Source: Promethearchaeota archaeon Loki_b31
Lineage (GTDB): Archaea; Asgardarchaeota; Lokiarchaeia; Sigyniarchaeales; SOKP01
Direction of reading: 5' to 3'
DNA: 64,000 bases
Assembly: GCA_005222975.1 (NCBI GenBank)
Contig: NJBI01000005.1
Coordinates: 62,001 to 126,000, forward strand
Numbering within the stretch: the stretch's first letter is position 1; every line of letters begins with the position of its first letter. The notes beneath the pieces were generated by a model. The model searched no databases. It was not told the origin of the DNA and saw only the letters and a list, made by a program, of their open reading frames with translations. Shown here piece by piece: positions 17,205 through 25,676 of this stretch. A program made the position numbers and the translations under genes.

Positions 17205-17591
17205 TTATTTATCAATAAACATTTCTCTTATCTTTTCCATTCTTTTTCTATTAACTCCCATGTCGCTGTGACCTGACCTTGCGCGAGAACGAAACTGGAT
17301 AATCTTTTCACTATCATCAAAAAGAAATTCCACATCATCGACAAACTTGAATGTAGCTGTTCGAACTTCGGCATGAATGTAATTTTCCGTATTTGTTATT
17401 ATCTTGGTTCTTTTCAATGAGTTTAAGATTTTAATTATTTTTTCTTTCGCTTCACTCATCGTCCCAGAATAACTAATAGGACTTATTTTGTGTTTAGCGT
17501 CTGTAGCTTGAGTAGAGACGCAGTTTGGTGTATTTGGACACGGATAAAACTTTCCATCGACTATACCAACTGGTTTTTGTGTTTTTACCAT
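17205..17591 (-). CDS. DUF1499 domain protein
   Basis: A 128-residue protein of the DUF1499 family. Typical marks are FYPCPNTPNCVSTQAT at the N-terminus (family form CPxSPNCVSS), then a conserved strand TATFKFVDDVEFLFDD and the ending IQFRSRARSGHSDMGVNRKR. The domain is widespread and its biochemical role is not established. The gene stands alone, with an AT-rich intergenic region on both sides. The length matches a stand-alone DUF1499 protein, so it looks intact. Confidence 0.8.
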   Translation of the reverse strand: MVKTQKPVGIVDGKFYPCPNTPNCVSTQATDAKHKISPISYSGTMSEAKEKIIKILNSLKRTKIITNTENYIHAEVRTATFKFVDDVEFLFDDSEKIIQFRSRARSGHSDMGVNRKRMEKIREMFIDK

Positions 17592-17725
17592 TATTTAACC
17601 ACCATCATTAATATACTTAATAAAATAAGATAAAAATAGGTTTAAATTAATTCTGGTTTTAGATTAAAAAGAAACAAGATATATAGCTTAAAGTAATAAT
17701 CAAAAATCTCGATCTATATTATATT

Positions 17726-19036
17726 TTAAACGCTTAAAATTTCCTTAATGAGTTCAATTATTCTTTCTTTATCAAAAATAGCAGTATTCCCAATTTCTTT
17801 AAAATTTAAAATTTGATCATGGTAATGTTCTTCAAAATGATTTAAAAAATATGCTAACCTCTCTTTTAAACTCTGACTGGCAGGTCTTGAGAGAAATAGT
17901 GCTAATTTAATGTGTTCTCCATAGACAGCATGAATATAGAAACCTTTGTAATTAATTTCATTCATTGATGTAGTTCCGCCTATTTCTGAAACAAATGAAT
18001 CCATTGCTGATAAGAATCCAGAAACTAATTCTTTATCCATTGGAATTTCCTCGCTGGAATGCGCTATCATAGCTAAACCAGAAGTCTTTTCAATAATCAG
18101 TAGTGTTCTAAACAAGTCTTTATATTTTGGCTTTGCGCTTACAGCGTGTTCTTCCATAATTAATTTTTCCTTTGGAAAAAGCTCAAACATTACAAAATAT
18201 TTCGGATTGTACGACTCGTTTTCTTTGAAATAATACTCAGAAATTTTAGCTAACTGTGAAGGTGTTCTTATTGGTTCGTGAGGTAATTTCTTGATATATT
18301 CGTCTCGAATTGAGGAATCATGATTTTTTGATTTTTTACCTTTAATAATTCCTAAGATTTTTTGGTGAATTGGATCAATTACATACATCCACACATTCAA
18401 ATTTATCATATCACTCTTGATTCTTTCATAACCGATATTGCAAACTCCTCGAGGCGTTGTCACAAAAACCGACCATATAGCTACTTTTGACGCTTCGTTA
18501 ATTAGGTAAAAAGTTTCTTTATAGTTCTCTTCTGTCATTTCTGCTCCTGTTCTTACAAATACGGCCTCAGTTCTCAGAAAAGGCTTTTTCTTAATTAAGT
18601 ATAAATCTAACGAAAAATCTTTGATATCAGCCGTATTGAATACAGAAATTCCATAGTCAGCACAGTAATCAGCAAACGCATCGATAAGTTCTTGTTTAGA
18701 TATGAAATCAAACCTTGTTAAATAATCGCTTAATTTTTCATCGGTAATTATAAAATTTCCAATGTATTCAATGGGACTCTTAAATTGTTTTTTAAGCGTT
18801 GGACTTTTTTGATATTGTTTATAAAAATGAATACTAATGTGATCAAGTATTTCGAGTTTTGATAAATTTTGTTCTTCTGGAAGTGGAATGTTGTGTCTGT
18901 TCATAAATCCGTAAATTTCTTTAAACCGACTTCTAACAATAAGACAATTTAGACATATAATTCCCCTCTTACCTTCGCTATCACTTCTTATAATCTTTAA
19001 AAATTCTTCTGCTTCAGTTAATTTTTCAGAACTCAT
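17726..19036 (-). CDS. 436-residue protein with C-terminal longin-like domain, unknown function
   Basis: Not recognised as a whole. The N-terminal ~150 residues contain a CLNCLIVRSRFKEIYGF segment and helical stretches. The middle (~150-270) looks alpha/beta. The last ~130 residues (LLIIEKTSGLAMIAHSSEEI, LVSGFLSAMDSFVSEIGG, YIHAVYGEHIKLALFLSRPA, LAYFLNHFEEHYHDQIL) have the strand/helix order and hydrophobic pattern of the longin/roadblock-like regulators that accompany small GTPases in Asgard archaea. This domain call is inference from pattern only. If right, the protein is a candidate GTPase adaptor or sensor; a separate GTPase gene lies at 35819-36370. It stands alone on the minus strand. 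Confidence 0.5.
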   Translation of the reverse strand: MSSEKLTEAEEFLKIIRSDSEGKRGIICLNCLIVRSRFKEIYGFMNRHNIPLPEEQNLSKLEILDHISIHFYKQYQKSPTLKKQFKSPIEYIGNFIITDEKLSDYLTRFDFISKQELIDAFADYCADYGISVFNTADIKDFSLDLYLIKKKPFLRTEAVFVRTGAEMTEENYKETFYLINEASKVAIWSVFVTTPRGVCNIGYERIKSDMINLNVWMYVIDPIHQKILGIIKGKKSKNHDSSIRDEYIKKLPHEPIRTPSQLAKISEYYFKENESYNPKYFVMFELFPKEKLIMEEHAVSAKPKYKDLFRTLLIIEKTSGLAMIAHSSEEIPMDKELVSGFLSAMDSFVSEIGGTTSMNEINYKGFYIHAVYGEHIKLALFLSRPASQSLKERLAYFLNHFEEHYHDQILNFKEIGNTAIFDKERIIELIKEILSV

Positions 19037-19206
19037 TAGTGATATATTATCTTTTGAGTTTTAAAATATTTTTATAATAATCTAAAAATAGCAGAAATAG
19101 TGAATTAGTTGTCGAAATGTTTTTTTAAGCGTCTATGATTTCTTTTATTAGATAAATTATTTAAACCAAAAGAAACATTGTATTAAATTTAAAAGTAAAT
19201 TGGGGA

Positions 19207-19836
19207 CTATGAATTAAAGATTTTGTATGCGTCTCTCAACCTTAATAGCGCTGTAAGGAATACTAAAGCTGTAAAAATCCACAAAATAATCAAACGCCAT
19301 GGGATTAAGACAATTAACGCTAATAAAAAAAAAAATGTTTCAGATCGCTCCATCAATCCACTTTGATATGTGATTACTTTTGAATTACTTTCTAAATTGT
19401 CTCTTTTAATAATTCCTCCTACAACAAGAAACATAGAGATACACAAAACGATGGCAGCTAAAGAAAACAAACCCGGCCAAATTAGATTCGTAGGGTCTGT
19501 TGTTACTATCGCAATTATTATGGAAATCTCGACGAGCCGATCGCAAAATATATCTAATATCCCTCCAAAAATAGTAGGACCCTCTAATCTTGCTATAGAG
19601 CCATCAAGTGTATCAATAAAAAAAGAAACGGTCATAACAATTGCGGAGCATACCATAAATGATATTGTTAATGCAAAGAATATACCACTAAGGTATATCA
19701 AAAATGAGCTTACTAAACCAAAAACCAACCCAAGAATAGTAAGTTGATTAGCAGATATCTTCCCAAAAAAGACTTTCTTTACAAATTTCTCGTATGCTTC
19801 TTTAAATTTCGTTTTAGAGAGCCAACTATCAATCAT
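19207..19836 (-). CDS. CDP-alcohol phosphatidyltransferase-family membrane enzyme
   Basis: A 209-residue integral membrane protein with the CDP-alcohol phosphotransferase signature DGSIARLEGPTIFGGILDIF followed by CDR, giving the metal-binding aspartates (D-G-x2-A-R...G-x3-D-x3-D). Several hydrophobic spans surround it (about 30-55, 60-85, 105-150, 170-200). In archaea such enzymes attach an alcohol (inositol phosphate, glycerol phosphate, serine) to CDP-archaeol to make membrane lipid head groups; which one cannot be told here. A HAD-type hydrolase gene lies upstream on the same strand with a ~90-base gap, possibly a phosphatase for the same pathway. Confidence 0.8.
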   Translation of the reverse strand: MIDSWLSKTKFKEAYEKFVKKVFFGKISANQLTILGLVFGLVSSFLIYLSGIFFALTISFMVCSAIVMTVSFFIDTLDGSIARLEGPTIFGGILDIFCDRLVEISIIIAIVTTDPTNLIWPGLFSLAAIVLCISMFLVVGGIIKRDNLESNSKVITYQSGLMERSETFFFLLALIVLIPWRLIILWIFTALVFLTALLRLRDAYKIFNS

Positions 19837-19928
19837 AAATAAATTAATGTTTTTTGTATGTTTTTTAGTCTACTAATACAATGTTTTTTATCTAAATAAA
19901 AATTGCATTAAAAACGAGTTGTAATTAT

Positions 19929-20534
19929 TCAGATCACTACATTAAATTTTTTTAATTCTTTGCGTAAATCCGTATGAGGGCGGTTCCAAATAGTACTTAT
20001 ACCTAGCTTTTTTGCTGGCTTCAAAAAAAACAAGATATCGTCGATAAATAAACTCTCTTCTGGAATTAATTGGTAGCGTCTAAGTAAAGATTCGTATATC
20101 ACTTTATCTGGTTTAATAACTTTTTCTTCTCCAGAAATTATTTGACCGTCGAATATCGTAAAAAAATCGAATTTTTCTTTTACAAATATAAACGCTTCCT
20201 TAATGTAATTTGACAAAATATAGGTTTTATATCCTGACTTGCTTAAATCCAATAAAATATTAATATTTTCCTCAATTGGAGTAAGCATTTCCATCCAATG
20301 ATTAAAAAATAGCGAAATAAGCTCTTTTTCTTCAGGATATTTAGATATAAAAATAATCTCCGCGTTTTCTAACGACTCTAAACCTCTATCTAAATCTAAC
20401 CACAATTTACTACGGGTGATCTTTGGAACGAATTGCTTAATGTATTCTTTATCGCTCGTAAACTGTAATAAAAATTCTTCGGGTTTGAATCTCAGTAGAA
20501 CGTTTCCTAAATCGAAAATAATGTTCTTTATCAT
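19929..20534 (-). CDS. HAD-superfamily hydrolase (YihX/haloacid-dehalogenase-like)
   Basis: A 201-residue HAD hydrolase. Motif I is FDLGNVLLRF (nucleophile Asp, with Gly where many have a second Asp or Gly). Motif II is TYILSNY, the motif III lysine lies in GEEKVIKPDKVIYE, and motif IV is LFIDDILFF. The GNVL form and the cap between motifs I and II are those of the subfamily IA YihX-like phosphatases acting on small phosphorylated metabolites. It is followed by the CDP-alcohol phosphatidyltransferase gene on the same strand, which hints at, but does not prove, a lipid-phosphate role. Confidence 0.8.
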   Translation of the reverse strand: MIKNIIFDLGNVLLRFKPEEFLLQFTSDKEYIKQFVPKITRSKLWLDLDRGLESLENAEIIFISKYPEEKELISLFFNHWMEMLTPIEENINILLDLSKSGYKTYILSNYIKEAFIFVKEKFDFFTIFDGQIISGEEKVIKPDKVIYESLLRRYQLIPEESLFIDDILFFLKPAKKLGISTIWNRPHTDLRKELKKFNVVI

Positions 20535-20597
20535 ATCTCAACAAATAAAAGTAGTAAGAATAAAAAAATTTTAACTAAATATTATTAATATTTAGAA

Positions 20598-22616
20598 TTA
20601 TTTTCCTCCATTTTCAATGGGAGGTTGTTTTACTGCAAAATTAATTATCGAATTGAGTTGAATATCAGTAAAATGATTTTGAACCATGGCTCCGGAAGGG
20701 CATGCGGACACGCAAGTTCCACATCCTTTACATAGAGCTGAGTTCACAACAGCAATCTTTTTAAATTCATCAAAATCTATAGCGCTAAATGGGCATAGGG
20801 ATTGACAAGTTCTACAGCCTGAACATAAGTGATCCAATACAACGGAATAATACGGTTCAATTTCGACTTCTCCTTGGGCCATTAACGCTGATGCGCTTGA
20901 AGCAGCTCCTTTTGCTTGAGCTACCGCGTCAGGGATATCTTTCGGTCCTTGAGCGACTCCTGCAATAAAAATACCCTCGGTTAAGGTATCTACGGGTCTA
21001 AGTTTTGGATGAGCTTCCATAAAGAATCCATCTTCGGATCGCTGAACGCTTAATAATGAAGCCACTTTGTCTGCGTCTGCCATAGCTTCTAACCCAACAG
21101 ATAAAACAAACATATCGACTGTTAACTCTATTGGAGTTTGCATTAAAGTGTCTTCAGCTCTAATTACAATGTTATGCTCTTTATCTTCCCAAACTTCAGC
21201 AATTCGTCCTCTAATATAATTTATTCCGTAGTTTTCTGCAGCAGATTCGTAAAATTCTTCGTATCCCCTACCAAATGCCCGTATATCCATGTAAAATATA
21301 TATACATCACTTTCTGGATGTTTCTCTTTATATTGTCTCGCTTGTTTTGTGGCGTACATGCAACAAACTCTAGAACAATATTTATTTCCACCTTCTCTAA
21401 AGTTTCTGCTTCCAACACATTGGAGAAAGGCAATGCTGTGCGGGGCTTTGAGATCTGAAGGTCGAACTGGCTTTCCTAATACAGGTCCATATGAACTTAA
21501 TAACCGTTCCATCTGAAACGCTGTGATAACATTAGGGTATCTACCATATCCGTATTGCTTGAGTGGAGTTGGGTCGTAAGGATCCCATCCTGTAGCAATA
21601 ATTATAGTGCCTACCTTTACCTTAAGATACTCTGGCTTATCATCGTATCTAATTGCGTCTGGTTCACAAACATCAGGACGTGCACAAATCCCGCATTGGA
21701 TACAATTCTCCATATCAATAGTGTATTCTCCTGGTACCGCTTGTGGAAATGGAATATATATAGCTTTTCTAGGGGCTAATCCAAGTTCAAATTCATTACC
21801 AACTGATACTGGGCAAGGCTCAACGCAAGCACCGCACCCTGTACAAGCTTCTTGATCGACGTAATGTGGTTTTTTCATTATGGTAACTTCAAAATTACCA
21901 ACATAACCTGCGACATCTACAACCTCCGAATAAGTAAGAAGTTCGATATTTTTTTCTCGGGCAACATCAACCATCCGTGGGGTGATGATACAAGCCGAAC
22001 AGTCCATAGTTGGGAATGTTTTATCAAGTTGGGCCATATGGCCACCAATAGTCGGAGTTCTTTCGACAAGATAAACTTTATATCCTTCTTTGGCTAAATC
22101 TATAGCGGAATTCATTCCAGCGATCCCCGCTCCAATAATTAAGCATGAAGGTTCTACACTTACTTTTTGAACTTCTAAAGGTAATAACATCCTTGCTTTC
22201 GCAACTGCCATTCTGATATGGTCTTGAGCAATTATATAGGCACCTTCAGAGTCATTCATGTTTACCCAAGTAGCGTGTTCACGTATGTTTGCCATTTCGA
22301 ATAAAAATTGATTCAACCCAGCTTCCTTGCAGACTAACCTAAACGTTGGTTCGTGCATTCTAGGGGAACATGCAGCAACAACTACACGATTGATTAAACC
22401 CGCTTCAATATCCTCTTTAATAGTATTTTGACCGTTATCTGAACACATAAATTTATATTCGCGTGCTAACACCACATCGGGAAGACTTAATGCGTAGTCC
22501 TTAAGTGCGTATACATCAACCACACCAGCAATATTAATACCGCAATGGCATACATAAACTCCAATTTTTGGTCTCGTTTTTCTCGTAACCTTTATTTTCT
22601 TTTCACTTTCCGTCAT
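20598..22616 (-). CDS. hdrA: Heterodisulfide reductase-type subunit A (flavin-bifurcating HdrA)
   Basis: A 672-residue HdrA. An N-terminal cluster domain (YVCHCGINIAGVVDV, C57-region MCSDNGQ) is followed by the FAD Rossmann motif IIGAGIAGMNSAIDLAKEG. The GGHMAQLDKTFPTMDCSAC segment comes next. Inserted ferredoxin motifs follow (CTGCGACVEPCP, CIQCGICARPDVC), and the protein ends with a C-terminal dicluster ferredoxin (CSGCRTCQSLCP, CKGCGTCVSACP). HdrA bifurcates electrons from hydrogenase/MvhD to ferredoxin and, through HdrC/HdrB, to a disulfide. HdrA can be a selenoprotein in Lokiarchaeota; here the reading frame has no UGA. It is the last gene of the hdrC-hdrB-hdrA operon, 12 bases after hdrB. 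Confidence 0.95.
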   Translation of the reverse strand: MTESEKKIKVTRKTRPKIGVYVCHCGINIAGVVDVYALKDYALSLPDVVLAREYKFMCSDNGQNTIKEDIEAGLINRVVVAACSPRMHEPTFRLVCKEAGLNQFLFEMANIREHATWVNMNDSEGAYIIAQDHIRMAVAKARMLLPLEVQKVSVEPSCLIIGAGIAGMNSAIDLAKEGYKVYLVERTPTIGGHMAQLDKTFPTMDCSACIITPRMVDVAREKNIELLTYSEVVDVAGYVGNFEVTIMKKPHYVDQEACTGCGACVEPCPVSVGNEFELGLAPRKAIYIPFPQAVPGEYTIDMENCIQCGICARPDVCEPDAIRYDDKPEYLKVKVGTIIIATGWDPYDPTPLKQYGYGRYPNVITAFQMERLLSSYGPVLGKPVRPSDLKAPHSIAFLQCVGSRNFREGGNKYCSRVCCMYATKQARQYKEKHPESDVYIFYMDIRAFGRGYEEFYESAAENYGINYIRGRIAEVWEDKEHNIVIRAEDTLMQTPIELTVDMFVLSVGLEAMADADKVASLLSVQRSEDGFFMEAHPKLRPVDTLTEGIFIAGVAQGPKDIPDAVAQAKGAASSASALMAQGEVEIEPYYSVVLDHLCSGCRTCQSLCPFSAIDFDEFKKIAVVNSALCKGCGTCVSACPSGAMVQNHFTDIQLNSIINFAVKQPPIENGGK

Positions 22617-22628
22617 TTTTCATCCCTC

Positions 22629-23579
22629 CTAAATTAATTGCTCCTTTACCATATCTAAAAAAGGTTGTATGGAAATAAATGGGCTCACGCCTTTTAGATC
22701 GTGGTTCTTTATGAGTCCAAGTCTACTAGGATCCATTCCCATGGCGACGCCTAGCAACTGCGTAATATAAATTACAGGAATATGGAATTGTTCTCCAATT
22801 ATATCTTTATAGAAATTGTTAACTTCGAGCTGCCCTAGATCTAATTGAAGATGGCAGAAGGGGCAGCAATTTACTATGATATCTGCGCCAGCTTCCCTCA
22901 TGTTAACCAGTTTCTCACGCGTAAAATCGGCTGCGACTTCTTTCACGGCTGTTCTGACGGCTCCACCAGCACCACAGCACATAAACTTTTCCTTATATTC
23001 AATACTAGTTGCCCCAGTAAGCTCAACTATCTCGTCAAGGAAAGTGGGATTCTCATATTCTCCATCCCATGGACGCTTATCGCTAGGTTTAACGATGTGA
23101 CATCCATAATGCACTGCAACTTTTAAATCTTTAAATTTATGCTTAATAAAACCTCTAATGTATTCTTTCCCCATATCTAAGTATAAAGCTTGAATGACGT
23201 GTTTTGGCTCAAAATTACCTTTATATTCTTTCCCTATTTTAGCAAGGAGTTTGTTTATGTGTTTTTTTTCTTCCTTGTCATGTTCTAAGTCCCACCAAGC
23301 GTCGCGTAGCGTGCCGTAACACCCATTACACCCTGTTATTAGACTTACGCCCAACTCTTCAGCTATTGCTATATTACGAGCAGCAATAACGAGCCAAGTA
23401 GGAATATGAAACCCCCTAAATACTCCAGGGGCAGGACAACACGACGCTCCAAGCATGTCCAACAGTTCTGCTCCTAGTTCTTCGAAAACATCGCGTATAC
23501 TACGTTCTATCATTGGATATCTATTTGGAATAACGCATCCTAAAAAAAAAGCGTATCTCCAATCTTTTTGTTCGCTCAC
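22629..23579 (-). CDS. hdrB: Heterodisulfide reductase-type subunit B (two CCG domains)
   Basis: A 316-residue HdrB with two cysteine-rich CCG domains. The first has FLGCVIPNRYP, LGASCCPAPGVF and TGCNGCYGTL. The second has VHYGCHIVKPSDKRP, KFMCCGAGGAVR and NCCPFCHLQLD. In methanogens these bind two noncubane [4Fe-4S] clusters that cleave CoM-S-S-CoB. An organism without methyl-CoM reductase must use another disulfide or acceptor, which is not identifiable here. It starts 1 base after hdrC ends, indicating translational coupling. Confidence 0.93.
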   Translation of the reverse strand: MSEQKDWRYAFFLGCVIPNRYPMIERSIRDVFEELGAELLDMLGASCCPAPGVFRGFHIPTWLVIAARNIAIAEELGVSLITGCNGCYGTLRDAWWDLEHDKEEKKHINKLLAKIGKEYKGNFEPKHVIQALYLDMGKEYIRGFIKHKFKDLKVAVHYGCHIVKPSDKRPWDGEYENPTFLDEIVELTGATSIEYKEKFMCCGAGGAVRTAVKEVAADFTREKLVNMREAGADIIVNCCPFCHLQLDLGQLEVNNFYKDIIGEQFHIPVIYITQLLGVAMGMDPSRLGLIKNHDLKGVSPFISIQPFLDMVKEQLI

Positions 23580-23580
23580 T

Positions 23581-24195
23581 TTACTTACCCTCCTTTTCCT
23601 TTTCTTTTTTTTCTTCTACTAACTTTCTTTTATCCTTTAATTTTTTCGCGTTATCCAGTAAAGCTCTGAAACCTACTTCTTTCATTAAGGTTTGACATTC
23701 TTTCACGGCTTCTGGATAGGAATGAACTGTGGGAGGTAGTGGTGGTAATCCATAAGATTCACGTAAATCTCTCCATTTTTTGTTGTTTTCACCATTAGCA
23801 GGTACTCCATGACCTGTTTCATAAAAAACATTACTAGCCAAACCAAAATGAGAGTCTAAAATATAGCCTTCTTCAACAGCAATGTTTCTAAGTTTTATAA
23901 TCATATCGGTTACAGGTATGTCTCGTGGGCATCGCTCATAGCAGTAATAACAAGTACTACAAAGCCAAATGTCAATATCACTTAATACCGACTCATCTCC
24001 CGTTAACGCGCGCCTGAGCACAGAACGTGTTCGATATGCTGTGCGCCGTCCAGATGGGCAAGAGCCTGTGCAAGTTCCACAATTAATACACGCTCTAAGC
24101 TTCTCTAAACCTGCATCAACAAACTTTTGAGCAATTTTAGAGCTCGTGCCTTTATAAACCTTGCGCTTGATATATTTTTCTATATTATCGCTCAT
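23581..24195 (-). CDS. hdrC: Heterodisulfide reductase-type subunit C
   Basis: A 204-residue HdrC with two [4Fe-4S] motifs: CINCGTCTGSCPSGR and CSTCYYCYERCPRDIP. A long charged C-terminal tail follows (KKLKDKRKLVEEKKEKEKEG), which is longer than in many methanogen HdrC. It relays electrons from HdrA to HdrB. It is the first gene of the hdrCBA operon on the minus strand. The region upstream, up to 24288, contains two inverted repeats that could control it. A second, diverged hdrC is present at 63042-63548 beside the hydrogenase genes. Confidence 0.93.
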   Translation of the reverse strand: MSDNIEKYIKRKVYKGTSSKIAQKFVDAGLEKLRACINCGTCTGSCPSGRRTAYRTRSVLRRALTGDESVLSDIDIWLCSTCYYCYERCPRDIPVTDMIIKLRNIAVEEGYILDSHFGLASNVFYETGHGVPANGENNKKWRDLRESYGLPPLPPTVHSYPEAVKECQTLMKEVGFRALLDNAKKLKDKRKLVEEKKEKEKEGK

Positions 24196-24244
24196 TATAA
24201 ATACAAGTCTCTTCTAAAGTTTTAAAATTGATAAGTAATTGCGT

Positions 24245-24288
24245 AAAAAAGTACAGATTTTACTTTTTTGATTGTTTGATCAAACAAT
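24245..24288. promoter_or_regulatory. Two inverted repeats upstream of hdrCBA (probable operator region)
   Basis: Within the 400-base gap 24196-24596 two symmetrical elements lie 50-93 bases upstream of the hdrC start. One is a perfect 18-base palindrome ATTGTTTGATCAAACAAT at 24271-24288. The other is a 9-bp inverted repeat AAAAAAGTA/TACTTTTTT (24245-24253 and 24261-24269). Their position suggests binding by a dimeric regulator, but no regulator is identified. The rest of the gap (24300-24590) is AT-rich, with no gene that I can see; it holds the leader of the small plus-strand coiled-coil gene. Confidence 0.5.
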
Positions 24289-24596
24289 TTTAATTTATAA
24301 TATTAAGAAGTGAAAAGAACTTTTTAATAAAAAATTTGTTATTGAATTTGGTAATTAAAATGAGAGTATTAATTAATTGCAATATCTAAATGTTTTTTAA
24401 GTGGAATAATTCGCAAGAATATTATGTTAATTCGATAAAATTTACCTTTTTTTGTTTAACTTTTTAAAAAAAACTTAGAATTTTTTCAGTGAAAACCTAC
24501 TAAACGCTTTCGACAGAATTGTAAAAAGATTTAAAAAGAAAACTTGTTATATTAAATTTAGAGCGATTAAATTATTTTTTAGAGAGAGGTCGAATT

Positions 24597-24860
24597 TTGA
24601 AGGAAGAACCAATTGTAGGTCAACCAACCGCGAACGGAATAAGCGATGGTTCTGAAAAGATTAATAAAATTATTGAAGTAAGTAAGATCATGAATAACAT
24701 GGAAAAGTCCGAAGAAGAAAAAGAAAAAATCATTGAAATTCTTAGAGAAGAGATAAATTTAATAAAACAAATAAATCAAAAAATTATCAAAGAAAAAGAT
24801 AAAACGATAGAACAACTTAAAAGAAGGCTAAAAAAGGAAACGAACTTCGCGTTCTTATGA
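24597..24860 (+). CDS. Small charged coiled-coil protein, unknown function
   Basis: An 87-residue protein started at TTG 24597, supported by AGAGAGG 8 bases upstream. After a short polar head (KEEPIVGQPTANGISDG), residues ~25-82 are almost entirely Glu/Lys/Ile/Leu in heptad-like order (EKEKIIEILREEINLIK), which should form one long coiled coil. No known family is recognised. It is convergent with the broken TPR gene and ends 3 bases from it. It could be an oligomerisation or scaffold peptide. The compositional bias means that it might also be a spurious reading frame, though the ribosome-binding site argues otherwise. Confidence 0.45.
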   Translation: MKEEPIVGQPTANGISDGSEKINKIIEVSKIMNNMEKSEEEKEKIIEILREEINLIKQINQKIIKEKDKTIEQLKRRLKKETNFAFL

Positions 24861-24863
24861 TTT

Positions 24864-25343
24864 TTACTGAATTTTATCTTCTTTTAAACCACCTAAGAGT
24901 TTTTCAGCTTCAATATTTGTTGGGTCAATTTTTAAGACTTCAGCAAAACATTGCATTGCTTTCTTAAAATCACCTAACGACTTGAATAATCGCCCTAAAT
25001 TAAACCAAGTAGCACTATCCTGCGGGTCTATTTTAATGGCTTCTTCATAGCTCAAAATCGAATCTTGAGAATTACCTAATTTTTCATACGCTACTCCTAA
25101 ATTATACTACGCCCAATTATCCAAAGAATCGATACTCACTGCTTTTTTACCGCGTTCTCGTTCTTTGTCGAAATTTTCTAACTTTTCATAAGCAACTCCC
25201 ATGTTACTCCAAGAAACGCTACTTGACGGGTTAATTTTGACTGCTCTTTCAAAGCACTCTATTGCCTTTAGGTAATCTCCTGCTTTAAAATATTTCATTC
25301 CTAATTCGGACCAATACAAGGCATTTTTTTTGTCTTTTGTCAA
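24864..25343 (-). pseudogene. TPR-repeat protein interrupted by an in-frame TAG
   Basis: One reading frame of 160 codons encodes four tetratricopeptide repeats but carries TAG at 25107-25109. Before it stand two clear TPRs (YWSELGMKYFKAGDYLKAIE; WSNMGVAYEKL) and part of a third. After it the frame continues with YNLGVAYEKLG, then ATWFNLGRLFKSLGDF and KIDPTN. The stop falls exactly where the TPR consensus has Trp before YNLG, so a TGG-to-TAG change explains it. Either the gene is broken, the base is a sequencing error, or the stop is read through. A small gene lies 12 bases upstream on the same strand, probably co-transcribed. TPRs mediate protein-protein contacts. Confidence 0.8.
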
Positions 25344-25355
25344 TTTATTTCAGCT

Positions 25356-25580
25356 TTATTTTTTCTTAGATAATTCGTTCAAGTATTCTTTCTGTTTTTC
25401 ATCAGGTAAGAAAACCAATTCTTTTTTAACTTCTTTTAATTCGTCTTTTGATAGGTTTAAATCCATCAATTGTTCTCTAACATCTTTAGGTATTACAGTG
25501 AAAATCTTTTGGAAATACCTTTTTACTACATCTAATGTTTCAAATCCCCTTTCTTTACCATTGTTACTAATGAGTACCAC
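25356..25580 (-). CDS. Small hypothetical protein preceding the TPR gene
   Basis: A 74-residue, highly charged, probably all-helical protein (MVLISNNGKERGFETLDVVK, then DVREQLMDLNLSKDELKEV). No family is recognised and there are no cysteines or membrane segments. It lies 12 bases upstream of the TPR gene on the same strand, so the two probably formed one transcript and perhaps a complex. Its coding status rests on this arrangement and on the even, charged composition. Confidence 0.45.
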   Translation of the reverse strand: MVLISNNGKERGFETLDVVKRYFQKIFTVIPKDVREQLMDLNLSKDELKEVKKELVFLPDEKQKEYLNELSKKK

Positions 25581-25676
25581 CTATAGTTTTTTGATAAAAA
25601 CAATATTTTGTTTTTCTCAATTCTATTTAATAAAGTAAGAAAGGGACTGTTAATAAGAGATATGGGGTCCAATAGT

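Noticed and set aside
19370-19747. A 125-residue plus-strand reading frame inside the phosphatidyltransferase gene
   Set aside because: Antisense shadow of a gene with clear motifs; composition not protein-like and no ribosome-binding site.
20598-22616. Selenocysteine in HdrA
   Set aside because: Full-length frame without UGA; conserved positions carry Cys.
25107-25109. Pyrrolysine at the TPR TAG
   Set aside because: The residue is a structural Trp position and no Pyl genes are in the window; a TGG-to-TAG change or error is simpler.
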